Part shown: one piece after another, positions 56,609 through 64,000 of the stretch | Numbering within the stretch: the stretch's first letter is position 1 | How the letters are laid out: every line of letters begins with the position of its first letter | NCBI RefSeq assembly: GCF_024345795.1 | Contig: NZ_JAGQBU010000007.1 | Location: 1-64,000 of the forward strand | Origin: Synechococcus sp. J7-Johnson | Lineage (GTDB): Bacteria > Cyanobacteriota > Cyanobacteriia > PCC-6307 > Cyanobiaceae | Direction: 5' to 3' | DNA: 64,000 nt | Position numbers and translations under genes: made by a program | The notes under the pieces: model-generated | What the model was told of the DNA's origin: nothing | Databases searched by the model: none | The model's input: the letters and a program-made list of their open reading frames with translations, nothing else

Positions 56609-57286
56609 ATGTCCAACTCTGCTGCGGTCGACCCGCTCGATCAGGTGGCCGCTGAGCTCGGTCCCGGTGGGGACCTCGCCCCTGAGCGTGACGCCGAGGC
56701 CTACCGCCGCCGGATGCAACGCCGCCGGGAGGTGCAGCAGCAGCGGGTGGGGGAACGCAGCCTCGAAAAGGGGCTGGTCCTGGTTTTCACAGGCGATGGC
56801 AAGGGCAAGACCACGGCCGCCCTGGGGCTGGTGCTGCGCACCCTGGGACATGGCGAGGGGGTGGCGGTGGTGCAGTTCATCAAGGGTGGCTGGCAGCCAG
56901 GGGAGGCCCGGGCACTGCAGCTCTTCGGCGATGACCTGGCCTGGCATGCTCTCGGGGAAGGCTTCACCTGGGAGACCCAGGACCGAGAGCGGGACCGGCA
57001 GCTGGTCCAGCAGGCCTGGCAACGCTCTCTGGTGTACCTGGCGGATCCCGCCCGCAAGCTGGTGGTGCTCGATGAGGTCAACGTGGCCCTCAAGCTGGGC
57101 TATCTCGAGCTGGATCAGGTACTGGAGGGCCTCGATCGCCGCCCGGAGCTCTCCCACGTGGCCCTCACGGGGCGGGGGGCACCCCAGGGCCTGGTAGACC
57201 GTGCCGATCTGGTCACCGAGATGAAGCTGGTGCGCCATCCCTTCCGTGAGCAGGGGGTGAAAGCCCAGGCCGGCATCGAGTTCTGA
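56609..57286 (+). CDS. cobO: Cob(I)alamin adenosyltransferase (CobO/BtuR type)
   Basis: Transfers the 5'-deoxyadenosyl group of ATP to corrinoids. 225 residues: P-loop [18 protein letters not shown], then [35 protein letters not shown] and [18 protein letters not shown], all typical of CobO. A basic N-terminal extension (about 50 residues) precedes the P-loop. It leads the cobO-pyrH-frr group on its strand. Confidence 0.94.
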   Translation: MSNSAAVDPLDQVAAELGPGGDLAPERDAEAYRRRMQRRREVQQQRVGERSLEKGLVLVFTGDGKGKTTAALGLVLRTLGHGEGVAVVQFIKGGWQPGEARALQLFGDDLAWHALGEGFTWETQDRERDRQLVQQAWQRSLVYLADPARKLVVLDEVNVALKLGYLELDQVLEGLDRRPELSHVALTGRGAPQGLVDRADLVTEMKLVRHPFREQGVKAQAGIEF

Positions 57287-57366
57287 ACCGCGTGGCTGGC
57301 GCTTCTGCGCTTGCGGGCGCTGTTGCTACTGTGCCGCCGACTGTGTTCGCCGTGCGCTCAATTCCG

Positions 57367-58080
57367 ATGGCTTACCAGCGCGTTCTGCTCAAACTCAGTG
57401 GCGAGGCGCTGATGGGGGAGCAGGGCTACGGCATCGATCCCGCCATCGTCCAGGCCATTGCGGCGGATGTTTCGGCTGTGGTGAACGCCGGCAAGGAACT
57501 CGCCATCGTGGTGGGGGGAGGCAACATCTTTCGAGGCCTCAAGGGTTCTTCAGCCGGCATGGACCGGGCCACCGCCGACTATGTAGGCATGTTGGCCACT
57601 GTGATGAACGCCATCACCCTTCAGGACGCCCTGGAGCGGGTGGGGGTGGCCACCCGGGTTCAGACCGCCATCGCCATGCAGGAGATCGCCGAGCCCTATA
57701 TCCGGCGCCGCGCCATCCGTCATCTGGAGAAGGGCCGGGTGGTGGTGTTCGGCGCTGGCTGCGGTAATCCCTTCTTCACCACCGACACCACCGCCGCCCT
57801 GCGGGCCGCCGAGATCAACGCCGACGTGGTGCTCAAGGCCACCAAGGTGGACGGGGTTTATGACAAGGACCCGGCCCGCCACAGCGACGCCATCCGCTAC
57901 GACCAGCTCACCTTCCAGGACGTCCTCAGCGGTGAGCTGGCCGTGATGGACAGCACCGCCATCGCGCTGTGCAAGGACAACGCCATCCCGATCGTGGTCT
58001 TCGACCTGTTCGGGCCTGGCAACATCGGCCGGGCCATCGCCGGCGAGCCGATCGGCACCCGCATCGTTCCTGCCGGCTGA
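57367..58080 (+). CDS. pyrH: UMP kinase
   Basis: Phosphorylates UMP to UDP. 237 residues: [62 protein letters not shown] and [23 protein letters not shown] 57367 is at the conserved start; an open upstream frame from 57292 is not conserved-looking. Followed by frr, the usual pyrH-frr pair. Confidence 0.97.
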   Translation: MAYQRVLLKLSGEALMGEQGYGIDPAIVQAIAADVSAVVNAGKELAIVVGGGNIFRGLKGSSAGMDRATADYVGMLATVMNAITLQDALERVGVATRVQTAIAMQEIAEPYIRRRAIRHLEKGRVVVFGAGCGNPFFTTDTTAALRAAEINADVVLKATKVDGVYDKDPARHSDAIRYDQLTFQDVLSGELAVMDSTAIALCKDNAIPIVVFDLFGPGNIGRAIAGEPIGTRIVPAG

Positions 58081-58104
58081 CGCCGCACTATCCCCGCACC
58101 GCCC

Positions 58105-58644
58105 ATGGATCTCGACGCCAGCATGCGCAAGTCGCTGGAAGCCACCCAGCGCACCTTCAACACCATCCGCACCGGCCGGGCCAATCCTTCCCTGCTCGAC
58201 AAGATCACCATCGAGTACTACGGCACCGAAACGCCCCTGCGCTCGGTGGCCAGTCTCTCCACCCCCGATTCCCAGACAATCCAGATCCAGCCTTTCGACA
58301 CCGCAGCGATGGCGGCCATCGAAAAAGCAATTTCCATGAGTGATCTGGGCCTCACTCCCAACAACGACGGCCGTCTGATCCGCATCAACATTCCTCCACT
58401 GACGGCCGAGCGGCGCAAGGAGTTCTGCAAACTCGCCGCCCGCTATGCCGAAGACGGCAAAGTGGCCCTGCGCAACATCCGCCGCGACGCGATCGACAAG
58501 GTCAAGAAGCAGGAAAAAGACGGGGAGCTCTCCGAAGATCAGAGCCGTGATGAACAGGAGAAGGTGCAGAAGCTCACCGAGCGCTACATCGTCGAACTGG
58601 AGAAAAGCCTCGCAGACAAGGAAGCCGACATCCTCAAGGTGTGA
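58105..58644 (+). CDS. frr: Ribosome recycling factor
   Basis: Splits the ribosome after termination with EF-G. 179 residues of three-helix bundle plus beta domain: [52 protein letters not shown], and a C-terminal helix ending [12 protein letters not shown]. The stop overlaps the GTG start of the next gene. Confidence 0.97.
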   Translation: MDLDASMRKSLEATQRTFNTIRTGRANPSLLDKITIEYYGTETPLRSVASLSTPDSQTIQIQPFDTAAMAAIEKAISMSDLGLTPNNDGRLIRINIPPLTAERRKEFCKLAARYAEDGKVALRNIRRDAIDKVKKQEKDGELSEDQSRDEQEKVQKLTERYIVELEKSLADKEADILKV

Positions 58645-59807
58645 GCGTGGCCAGCGCTGCACCCCGGCCAGCCTGTGATGCCGACGTGGTCGTGGTGGGT
58701 GCCGGGGCGGCCGGGGCGGCAACCGCTTACCACCTCGCTGCGCGGGGCTGGCGCGTCAGGATCCTGGATGCTGGCAGTCTGCCCCGGCCGAAACCCTGTG
58801 GCGGCGGTATGGCCGCCTCCGTGCAGCGCCTGTTCCCCTTCGATCTCAGTCCTGCCGTCGATCGGGTGATCACCAAGGTGCGTTTCACCTGGTGCCTGGA
58901 GGATCCCGTGATCGCCGAGCTGCCTGGGGAGGCACCCTTCTGGATCGTGCGCCGTTCCCGTCTGGATCATCTTCTGGCGGAGCAGGCGGTGGGTTGTGGT
59001 GCCGATCTGCTGGAGGCCACCGCCGTGGAGAGAATCACACGGGAAGGGGATCACTGGCGCGTGCACAACTCGGCGGGCGGTTGGATCAGCTGCAGGGCGG
59101 TGGTGATCGCCGATGGGGCTCGCTCGGCCTTCGGCCAGCCGCTGGGCCTGGGGTCACCCCAGCCCCGCTACGCCTCCGCAGTGGCGGTGGAGGTGGACGC
59201 TGAAGTGCTTGAGCCCAGCACGGCCCATTTCGAATTCGGCCTGGTGCGCCATGGCTTCAGCTGGATTTTCCCGCGCCAGGGTGGCCTCAGCATTGGGGTG
59301 GGCAGCTTCATCGGCCGCGAGCCCCTCGAGAGCGAGGCCGTGCTGGCCCGCTTGCTGCCCAGCTTCGGGCTGCCACCCGACAGTGGCGAACGGCGGGTGT
59401 CTCCCCTGCGGGTCTGGGACGGGCATCACCGGCTCCACCACGATGCCGGCGTCCTGGTGGTCGGAGACGCGGCCTCACTGGTGGATCCCTTTCTGGCGGA
59501 AGGACTGCGTCCCGCGCTACTCAGCGGCACCCGCGCAGCCGAGGCCCTCGACCGCTGGCTGCGCGGTGAGGCCGGCGCTCTGGCTGGCTACAGCGAGCGC
59601 ATGCGCAGTGAGTGGGGCCAGTCGATGGCCTGGGGACGACGCATCGCCCAGGTGTTCTACCGGTTGCCCCGTGTTGGATATCAACTGGGGGTGAAGCGGC
59701 CCACCGCTCCTAGGCGCATCGCCCAGATTCTCTCCGGGGAGATGGGCTACGGCGACATCGCCCAGCGGGTAATCCGCCGACTGATGTTCAACCGCAGTCA
59801 GAGCTAG
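58641..59807 (+). CDS. Geranylgeranyl-reductase-family FAD oxidoreductase
   Basis: 388 residues from GTG 58641. FAD-binding GxGxxG in [20 protein letters not shown], then [21 protein letters not shown] and [20 protein letters not shown]. This family reduces prenyl chains or other isoprenoids; ChlP itself is only one member, so the substrate is not assigned. Co-translated with frr. Its stop overlaps the convergent cNMP gene by 4 bases. Confidence 0.85.
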   Translation: MSVASAAPRPACDADVVVVGAGAAGAATAYHLAARGWRVRILDAGSLPRPKPCGGGMAASVQRLFPFDLSPAVDRVITKVRFTWCLEDPVIAELPGEAPFWIVRRSRLDHLLAEQAVGCGADLLEATAVERITREGDHWRVHNSAGGWISCRAVVIADGARSAFGQPLGLGSPQPRYASAVAVEVDAEVLEPSTAHFEFGLVRHGFSWIFPRQGGLSIGVGSFIGREPLESEAVLARLLPSFGLPPDSGERRVSPLRVWDGHHRLHHDAGVLVVGDAASLVDPFLAEGLRPALLSGTRAAEALDRWLRGEAGALAGYSERMRSEWGQSMAWGRRIAQVFYRLPRVGYQLGVKRPTAPRRIAQILSGEMGYGDIAQRVIRRLMFNRSQS

Positions 59808-60178
59808 CGGAGGCAATCCTTCAGTTGGCGCAGACGCTGGTCGATCGAACTCAGTAGCTCGATGGCGAACATCGGCGATTCCTGAACGGCGAACAGGAAC
59901 TTTTCCCGGTTCATCACCAGGATCCTGCAGGGGCTGATGGCCCTGGCATTGCCGAAACGGCGGTGATCAGGGGTGACCAGCGCTCCTGCGCCGAAGACAT
60001 CGCCTTCCTTGATCTCCTCATGGCCGGCATCACCGTTCCAGCTGAGTTGCACGCTGCCCTGCAGCAATCCGAACATGCAATCGCCGGATTCTCCGGCCTT
60101 GAAGATCAGATCGCCGGGTTCATAGTCACGCACCTCGCCCTGGGTGGCCAGGGCACGAAGGGTGTCAAGAGCATTCAT
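59804..60178 (-). CDS. Stand-alone cyclic-nucleotide-binding-like domain
   Basis: 124 residues, just the Crp-type beta barrel without a DNA-binding domain. VRDYEPGDLIFKAGESGDCM and GLLQGSVQLSWNG are the family start. The phosphate-binding cassette reads VFGAGALVTPDHRRFGNARA, with Ala-Gly where FGE(L/I)AL is usual, so the Glu that holds the ribose is missing and binding may be altered or lost. It starts 3 bases after the transaldolase stop on the same strand. Confidence 0.85.
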   Translation of the reverse strand: MNALDTLRALATQGEVRDYEPGDLIFKAGESGDCMFGLLQGSVQLSWNGDAGHEEIKEGDVFGAGALVTPDHRRFGNARAISPCRILVMNREKFLFAVQESPMFAIELLSSIDQRLRQLKDCLR

Positions 60179-60181
60179 GGA

Positions 60182-61360
60182 TCAGGCACCGGCGGCCGTG
60201 AGGGCCAGGGGGGCTCCCAGGCCACCACGCACGTCTTCGGGCACCAGCTTGCCGTCATGGTCGGTGTCGAGAGCATCGAAGACCGCATCGCTGCCCAACC
60301 ATTCCTCCCTGGTGATGCAGCCGTCGCCATCCATGTCGTTGAGCAGGAAGATTTCCTGGGCAGCGTGGGCGAAGGCGGCCTCCCCCTCCAGCTCGGCAAG
60401 GCGATGGGCCAACTGGGCCTCAAGGGTCTCAATCGCTTTGCTGAAGCCGCGGATGCCCTCATCGAGCTTTTCGCTGGCCATCCGATCAGCCGCCATGGCG
60501 GCGGCATAACTGGAGCTATCCATGCTGAAGCGAGCCTCGGTGGGCGCAGGGTTGAGGGGATCAAGCTTGCGCGGCAGGGGCGCTTCGGTCTGGCGAAGCT
60601 GATCGAGAAGCTTGGGAGAGATCGTGAGCAGATCGCAGCCGGCCAGCTCGATGATCTCCTCGATGTTGCGGAAACTGGCCCCCATAACTTCCGTGCGGTA
60701 GCCGTAGGTTTTGTAGTAATTGAAGATCTTGGTGACGGAGATCACACCGGGGTCCTCTGGCCCGGGATAGTGATCGCGGCCGGTGTCTTGCTTGTACCAA
60801 TCGAGGATGCGACCCACGAAGGGGGAGATCAGGGTTACGCCCGCCTCGGCGCAGGCCACGGCCTGGGTGAAGCTGAACAGCAGGGTGAGGTTGCAGTGAA
60901 TGCCCTCCTTTTCCAGCTCTTCAGCTGCCTTGATGCCCTCCCAGGTGGAAGCGATCTTGATCAGCACCCGCTCCTTGCCGATACCGGCCTCGTGATAAAG
61001 GCCAATCAATTTGCGCGCCTTCTCGATCGTGGCCCCGGTGTCGTAACTGAGCCTGGCATCCACCTCAGTGGACACCCGCCCTGGAACGATCTGAAGGATC
61101 TCCTTGCCGAAGGTGACGCAGATTTCATCAAGTGCTTCCAGCACCACCTCTTCGGCGGGTGCGGCGGGCCCGATCACCTTCCTGGATGCCTTGAGGGATT
61201 CATCGATCAGCCCCTGATACAGCGGTATCTGGGCGGCCGCCAGGATCAGGGAGGGATTGGTGGTGGCGTCGCGAGGGGTGAACTGCTTGATCGCTTCCAG
61301 TTCACCGGTGTCAGCGACGACAACCGTCATGGCAGCGAGTTGATCGAGCAGGTTGGGCAT
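60182..61360 (-). CDS. tal: Transaldolase with two C-terminal EF-hands
   Basis: Pentose-phosphate enzyme that forms a Schiff base at Lys in [17 protein letters not shown]. The N terminus [54 protein letters not shown] and [12 protein letters not shown] are canonical. The C terminus adds two intact EF-hand loops, [12 protein letters not shown] and [12 protein letters not shown] (about residues 342-353 and 365-376). Ca2+ binding is likely, a regulatory effect is inference. ATG 61360 is preferred to 61378. Confidence 0.95.
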   Translation of the reverse strand: MPNLLDQLAAMTVVVADTGELEAIKQFTPRDATTNPSLILAAAQIPLYQGLIDESLKASRKVIGPAAPAEEVVLEALDEICVTFGKEILQIVPGRVSTEVDARLSYDTGATIEKARKLIGLYHEAGIGKERVLIKIASTWEGIKAAEELEKEGIHCNLTLLFSFTQAVACAEAGVTLISPFVGRILDWYKQDTGRDHYPGPEDPGVISVTKIFNYYKTYGYRTEVMGASFRNIEEIIELAGCDLLTISPKLLDQLRQTEAPLPRKLDPLNPAPTEARFSMDSSSYAAAMAADRMASEKLDEGIRGFSKAIETLEAQLAHRLAELEGEAAFAHAAQEIFLLNDMDGDGCITREEWLGSDAVFDALDTDHDGKLVPEDVRGGLGAPLALTAAGA

Positions 61361-61424
61361 GTCCCCATGCATCAGCATCTGCCAGGAGGCTAGCCAGGCT
61401 CAGCCGAGCCCACCCGGAGCGTCC

Positions 61425-63287
61425 TCAACCCCGCACCGTTGGCTGGCTGGCTGGCTTCTTGCCGGAGCTGGGGGGCACTTTCTCCAGCACGAGCAGAGCT
61501 TCGATGATCTCCTTGGCTACCGGAACCGCCACGGTGGAGCCGTAGGCACTGCCCCCCTGGGGCTCATCCACCACCACCAGCACCACATAGCGTGGATCGT
61601 CAATCGGCAGATGGGCCACAAAGCTGGTGATCCGTGCTCCCGGGATGTAGACCCCATTGAGGGCTTTCTGGGCGGTGCCGGTCTTGCCTCCGATGCGGTA
61701 GCCCGGTACCTGAACGCCCTTGCCACTGCCCTTGTCCACCACAGATTCCAGCCAGGCCATCACCTGCCTAGTGACGGAGGGTTGCAACACCTGAAGGCCA
61801 TTGGCGGCAGGAGCTTGGGCCAAGCTGTCGCCGGAGCGCAGGCCGCGGGTGATGTGGGGGCTCACCAGTCGCCCTCCATTGGCAATCATGGCGTGCAGCT
61901 GAAGCAGCTTCAGAGGCGTGAGCGAGAAGCCCTGGCCGAAGGCGGCCGTGGCCGGCTCGATCGGTTGGGTGGTGAACTGCTCGCGGGTCTTGAGCTCGCC
62001 AGCCACGGCTCCCGGCAGGTCGGTGTCAGGGACAGTGTCGATGCCGATGCGGCGCATCCACTCCCAGTAGGTGGAGGGCTTGAGGTGACGCATGGCCTGC
62101 ACCATGCCCACATTGCTCGAGACCTGCAGAACAGTGGCGAAATCCAGAGTGCCGTTGGCCCGCCGGTCGTGGTTGAAGATCGGCCAGCCTCCGATCGTGA
62201 GCTGGCCCACGTCGTTGACGGTGCCGTTGGGCTGGATGGCCTTCTCCTGCAGGGCGATCGCCAGATTGATCGGCTTGAAGGTGGAGCCAGGCTCGTAGAG
62301 ATCCTGCACCGACCACTCGCGGAACAACCCGGGGGAGAACTTCCAGAACCGGTTGGGCTCATAGCTGGGACTGGAGGTGAGCGCCAGCATTTCGCCGTTG
62401 CGCACATCCATCACCATGGCGGACCCGCGCTTGGCCTTCCACTGCTTCAGCTGTCTGGCGAGGGCCTGCTGGGCCACTTGCTGCAGACGGGCGTCGAGGG
62501 TCAGCTGCAGCCGCAGATCATCGGTGTAGAGAACACCGGACTGGAGGCCGTCGGGCAGGGGCGTGCCGTCGGCGCCGCGGCGCAACTGACGGATGCTTTC
62601 CTGGCGGCGCAGGTCTTTGTCGCGACTCTGCTCCAAGCCCGCCTGTGCGACCCGCTCCAGATTTAGGAAGCCAACCACATTGGCGAACAGCTGACCCTGG
62701 GGATAGATGCGCTGGGGGTAGGGCTCGAGGTCAAGGCCACTGATGCCAAGTTCGCGCAGGCGACGAGCGGTTTCTGGATCGAGATCAGTGGCGAGTTTGA
62801 CCCCGGTTTTGCGGCCGTCGATCGTGCTCATCAGATCGGAGGCAGGCACCAACAGCACCTTGGCGAGCTTCTGGGCCGTCTCGGAGCTGCTGCGGATCAG
62901 GTTGGGATCGTCACCGGGAAAGTTGAAGTAGCGGGGGTGGGCCCAGAGGGTGAAGCGTTCCTCGTCGATGGCCACCAACCGGCCGTTGCGGTCGACGATC
63001 GGCCGACGCTTGCCGATCGGCTTCGTCTTCTGGGTCTGGATTGCCCGGGCCCGCTGTTGCAGCCGATCGCCCTCTTTCACCTGAAGCCAGGCAAGACGTC
63101 CGGCCAGACCGACCATGGCCAGGCAGAGGGTGAGATAGACAATGAGCAAACGGCCAGCTGGCACGGGTTGCAGCTGGATCACCCGACGCCGGCTGCTGCG
63201 CGGAGTATCTGACTCAGTGGAGCTGGGTCCCCCTCGATGCAGGGGTATGGGGGGTGACCCAGTGGCGGAGCGACGCACCACCCTCAA
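61425..63287 (-). CDS. ftsI: Penicillin-binding protein 2/3 (FtsI-type transpeptidase)
   Basis: Septal peptidoglycan transpeptidase. 620 residues: a cytoplasmic tail, one anchor helix (LLIVYLTLCLAMVGLAGRLA), a pedestal domain (RRPIVDRNGRLVAIDEERFT) and the transpeptidase with SxxK in YEPGSTFKPIN, SxN in QVSSNVGM and KTGTAQK. The C terminus is polar. Its ATG overlaps the stop of the FtsL-like upstream gene, typical for a division cluster. Confidence 0.95.
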   Translation of the reverse strand: MRVVRRSATGSPPIPLHRGGPSSTESDTPRSSRRRVIQLQPVPAGRLLIVYLTLCLAMVGLAGRLAWLQVKEGDRLQQRARAIQTQKTKPIGKRRPIVDRNGRLVAIDEERFTLWAHPRYFNFPGDDPNLIRSSSETAQKLAKVLLVPASDLMSTIDGRKTGVKLATDLDPETARRLRELGISGLDLEPYPQRIYPQGQLFANVVGFLNLERVAQAGLEQSRDKDLRRQESIRQLRRGADGTPLPDGLQSGVLYTDDLRLQLTLDARLQQVAQQALARQLKQWKAKRGSAMVMDVRNGEMLALTSSPSYEPNRFWKFSPGLFREWSVQDLYEPGSTFKPINLAIALQEKAIQPNGTVNDVGQLTIGGWPIFNHDRRANGTLDFATVLQVSSNVGMVQAMRHLKPSTYWEWMRRIGIDTVPDTDLPGAVAGELKTREQFTTQPIEPATAAFGQGFSLTPLKLLQLHAMIANGGRLVSPHITRGLRSGDSLAQAPAANGLQVLQPSVTRQVMAWLESVVDKGSGKGVQVPGYRIGGKTGTAQKALNGVYIPGARITSFVAHLPIDDPRYVVLVVVDEPQGGSAYGSTVAVPVAKEIIEALLVLEKVPPSSGKKPASQPTVRG

Positions 63288-63853
63288 TACCCAGCCCGAA
63301 CAATCTGGGGGTCGAGGCTGATCCGGCTCAGTTCCCCGCCGAGCGAGCGGGGATCAAGGGATTGAAGGTTGAAAGGCTGGGGCTGAGAAGGGCTCTGATA
63401 CGGGCCGGCAATGGAGTTTGGCCGGCTCTCCGACACCCTGGCGCTGGGAGAGGGCAGATGGATAAGGCGCTGAAGGCTGGTGGGCACCAGCAGGCCAGGA
63501 CGGCGGGCCATCTCCAGATGGTGTTGCTCCAGGACCGCCGTGGATTCCTGCAGGCGGTGTTCGAGAACCTGGGTCGACTCCAATCGCTCAAAACTGGTGG
63601 TCCACTGTCCCTGCCAGTGCAGGGTGAGGACGGTGAGGCCAAGCATCGAGAGGCCGAGGGCCACTAGCAGGCCATCAGAGGCCCTGTGCAGACCAGCCAG
63701 CCAGGGGGCCTGGCGCACCACACGCCTGGCGGAGAAAGAGCCCTGGATCAGCTCAAGAGAACGGCGCCTGAAGAAGGGCTGGGGCGACGGAACGGCGACC
63801 ACCGGAACCTGACGAATCTCCGCAAGTGAACCATGGGGCGCAAGGGGCAGCAA
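63284..63853 (-). CDS. Single-pass membrane protein upstream of ftsI, possible FtsL
   Basis: 189 residues. A basic cytoplasmic region, one helix (DGLLVALGLSMLGLTVLTLHW) and a short coiled-coil-like stretch (FERLESTQVLEHRLQESTAV, VLEQHHLEMARR) followed by a Pro/Ser-rich tail. The topology, coiled coil and ATGA overlap with ftsI match FtsL proteins, which are poorly conserved. No sequence motif proves it. Confidence 0.55.
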   Translation of the reverse strand: MLPLAPHGSLAEIRQVPVVAVPSPQPFFRRRSLELIQGSFSARRVVRQAPWLAGLHRASDGLLVALGLSMLGLTVLTLHWQGQWTTSFERLESTQVLEHRLQESTAVLEQHHLEMARRPGLLVPTSLQRLIHLPSPSARVSESRPNSIAGPYQSPSQPQPFNLQSLDPRSLGGELSRISLDPQIVRAGY

Positions 63854-63861
63854 GGCAACGA

Positions 63862-64000
63862 TCAGCGAGCCAGCAACAGCAGGTTGGTGAAGGTGAGTCC
63901 GTTCCAGAGAGCATGTAGCCCCACACAGGTGCTCAGGCGTCCGCTGCTCAGGCGCAGCCAGCCCAGGCCCAGGCCCAGGGTGAACAGGGGAGGAAACTCT
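63862..64000 (-). CDS. C-terminal end of a CPBP-type intramembrane protease-like protein, 5' end outside window
   Basis: Only the last 45 codons are visible, ending LALTR-like LLLLAR. The stretch STCVGLHALWNGLTFTNLL carries the HxxxN motif of the last conserved helix in CPBP/Abi intramembrane metalloproteases, and LFTLGLGLGWLRL is a hydrophobic helix. It precedes the FtsL-like gene by 8 bases on the same strand. The call is tentative because the catalytic EExxxR segment is not in the window. Confidence 0.5.
   Translation of the reverse strand, partial: EFPPLFTLGLGLGWLRLSSGRLSTCVGLHALWNGLTFTNLLLLAR

Overview
The window is a gene-dense, GC-rich stretch of a cyanobacterial chromosome, most likely from the alpha-cyanobacterial Synechococcus/Cyanobium group. 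Cyanobacterial markers are ndhL, an NDH-1 CO2-uptake operon (ndhF-ndhD-cupA-cupS), ferrochelatase with a C-terminal chlorophyll-binding-type helix, a Tic22-like protein, a cytochrome c6-like protein, fused PyrF-PyrE and HisI-HisE, and a PII protein. The 51-64 kb part (ilvB, peptidase, hemH, integrase, cobO, pyrH, frr, reductase, cNMP protein, transaldolase, ftsI) resembles a gene neighbourhood I associate with picocyanobacteria. I saw no rRNA, CRISPR array, insertion sequence or prophage block. There is one tRNA, Leu(UAA).

Layout. 0-7.6 kb: a Ca2+-type P-ATPase (5' end missing), DedA, a small zinc-ribbon membrane protein, a CNNM/CBS protein, a QueD-like enzyme, hisIE, a protein of glycine-punctuated pentads, a secreted matrixin-like protease and DUF2214. 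7.7-13.7 kb: an alternative sigma factor with a visible promoter, then many small or accessory genes, including a Nif11-cupin fusion, a c6-like cytochrome and a J-domain protein. 13.7-19 kb: feoA and feoB tail to tail, DUF938, trpA, DUF3007, ndhL, tRNA-Leu. 19.4-28 kb: pterin dehydratase, two unlike transglutaminase-fold proteins, a GAF-GGDEF protein, a sugar dehydrogenase, a complete sdhCAB operon and a remnant of a magnesium-chelatase H gene. 28-34 kb: pyrFE, an antiporter, pyrC and a TrkH-type K+ channel. 34-41 kb: a complete polar amino-acid ABC importer, an orphan fused glycine-betaine/choline-type permease-binding protein, and a divergent PII gene followed by a membrane protein. 41-46 kb: the NDH-1 CO2-uptake operon. 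46-64 kb: ppsA, a ligand-binding-like protein, tic22-like, and the ilvB/hemH and cobO/pyrH/frr/tal/ftsI clusters.

How the genes work together. The window combines carbon acquisition (NDH-1 with CupA/CupS), central carbon (PEP synthase, transaldolase, succinate dehydrogenase), nitrogen sensing and uptake (PII, amino-acid ABC), pyrimidine synthesis (pyrFE, pyrC, pyrH), iron and tetrapyrrole metabolism (feoAB, hemH, cobO) and cell-wall or division functions (ftsI, a possible FtsL, M23 peptidase). Tight ATGA-type overlaps mark probable operons: feoB/DUF938, DUF3007/ndhL, sdhCAB, ndhD/cupA, the ilvB cluster, frr/reductase and ftsI with its upstream gene.

Most unusual points: a PII protein with both classical T-loop modification residues changed (Thr49, Phe51) next to a membrane-protein gene; a pentad-repeat protein with Gly every fifth residue; a Nif11 leader-type domain fused to a cupin; a ChlH N-terminal remnant beside sdhB; an 18-bp perfect palindrome; a bulged stem-loop about 300 bp upstream of pyrFE; an acetolactate synthase ending in a four-cysteine zinc ribbon; and an integrase whose conserved N terminus extends upstream of any ATG/GTG/TTG start.
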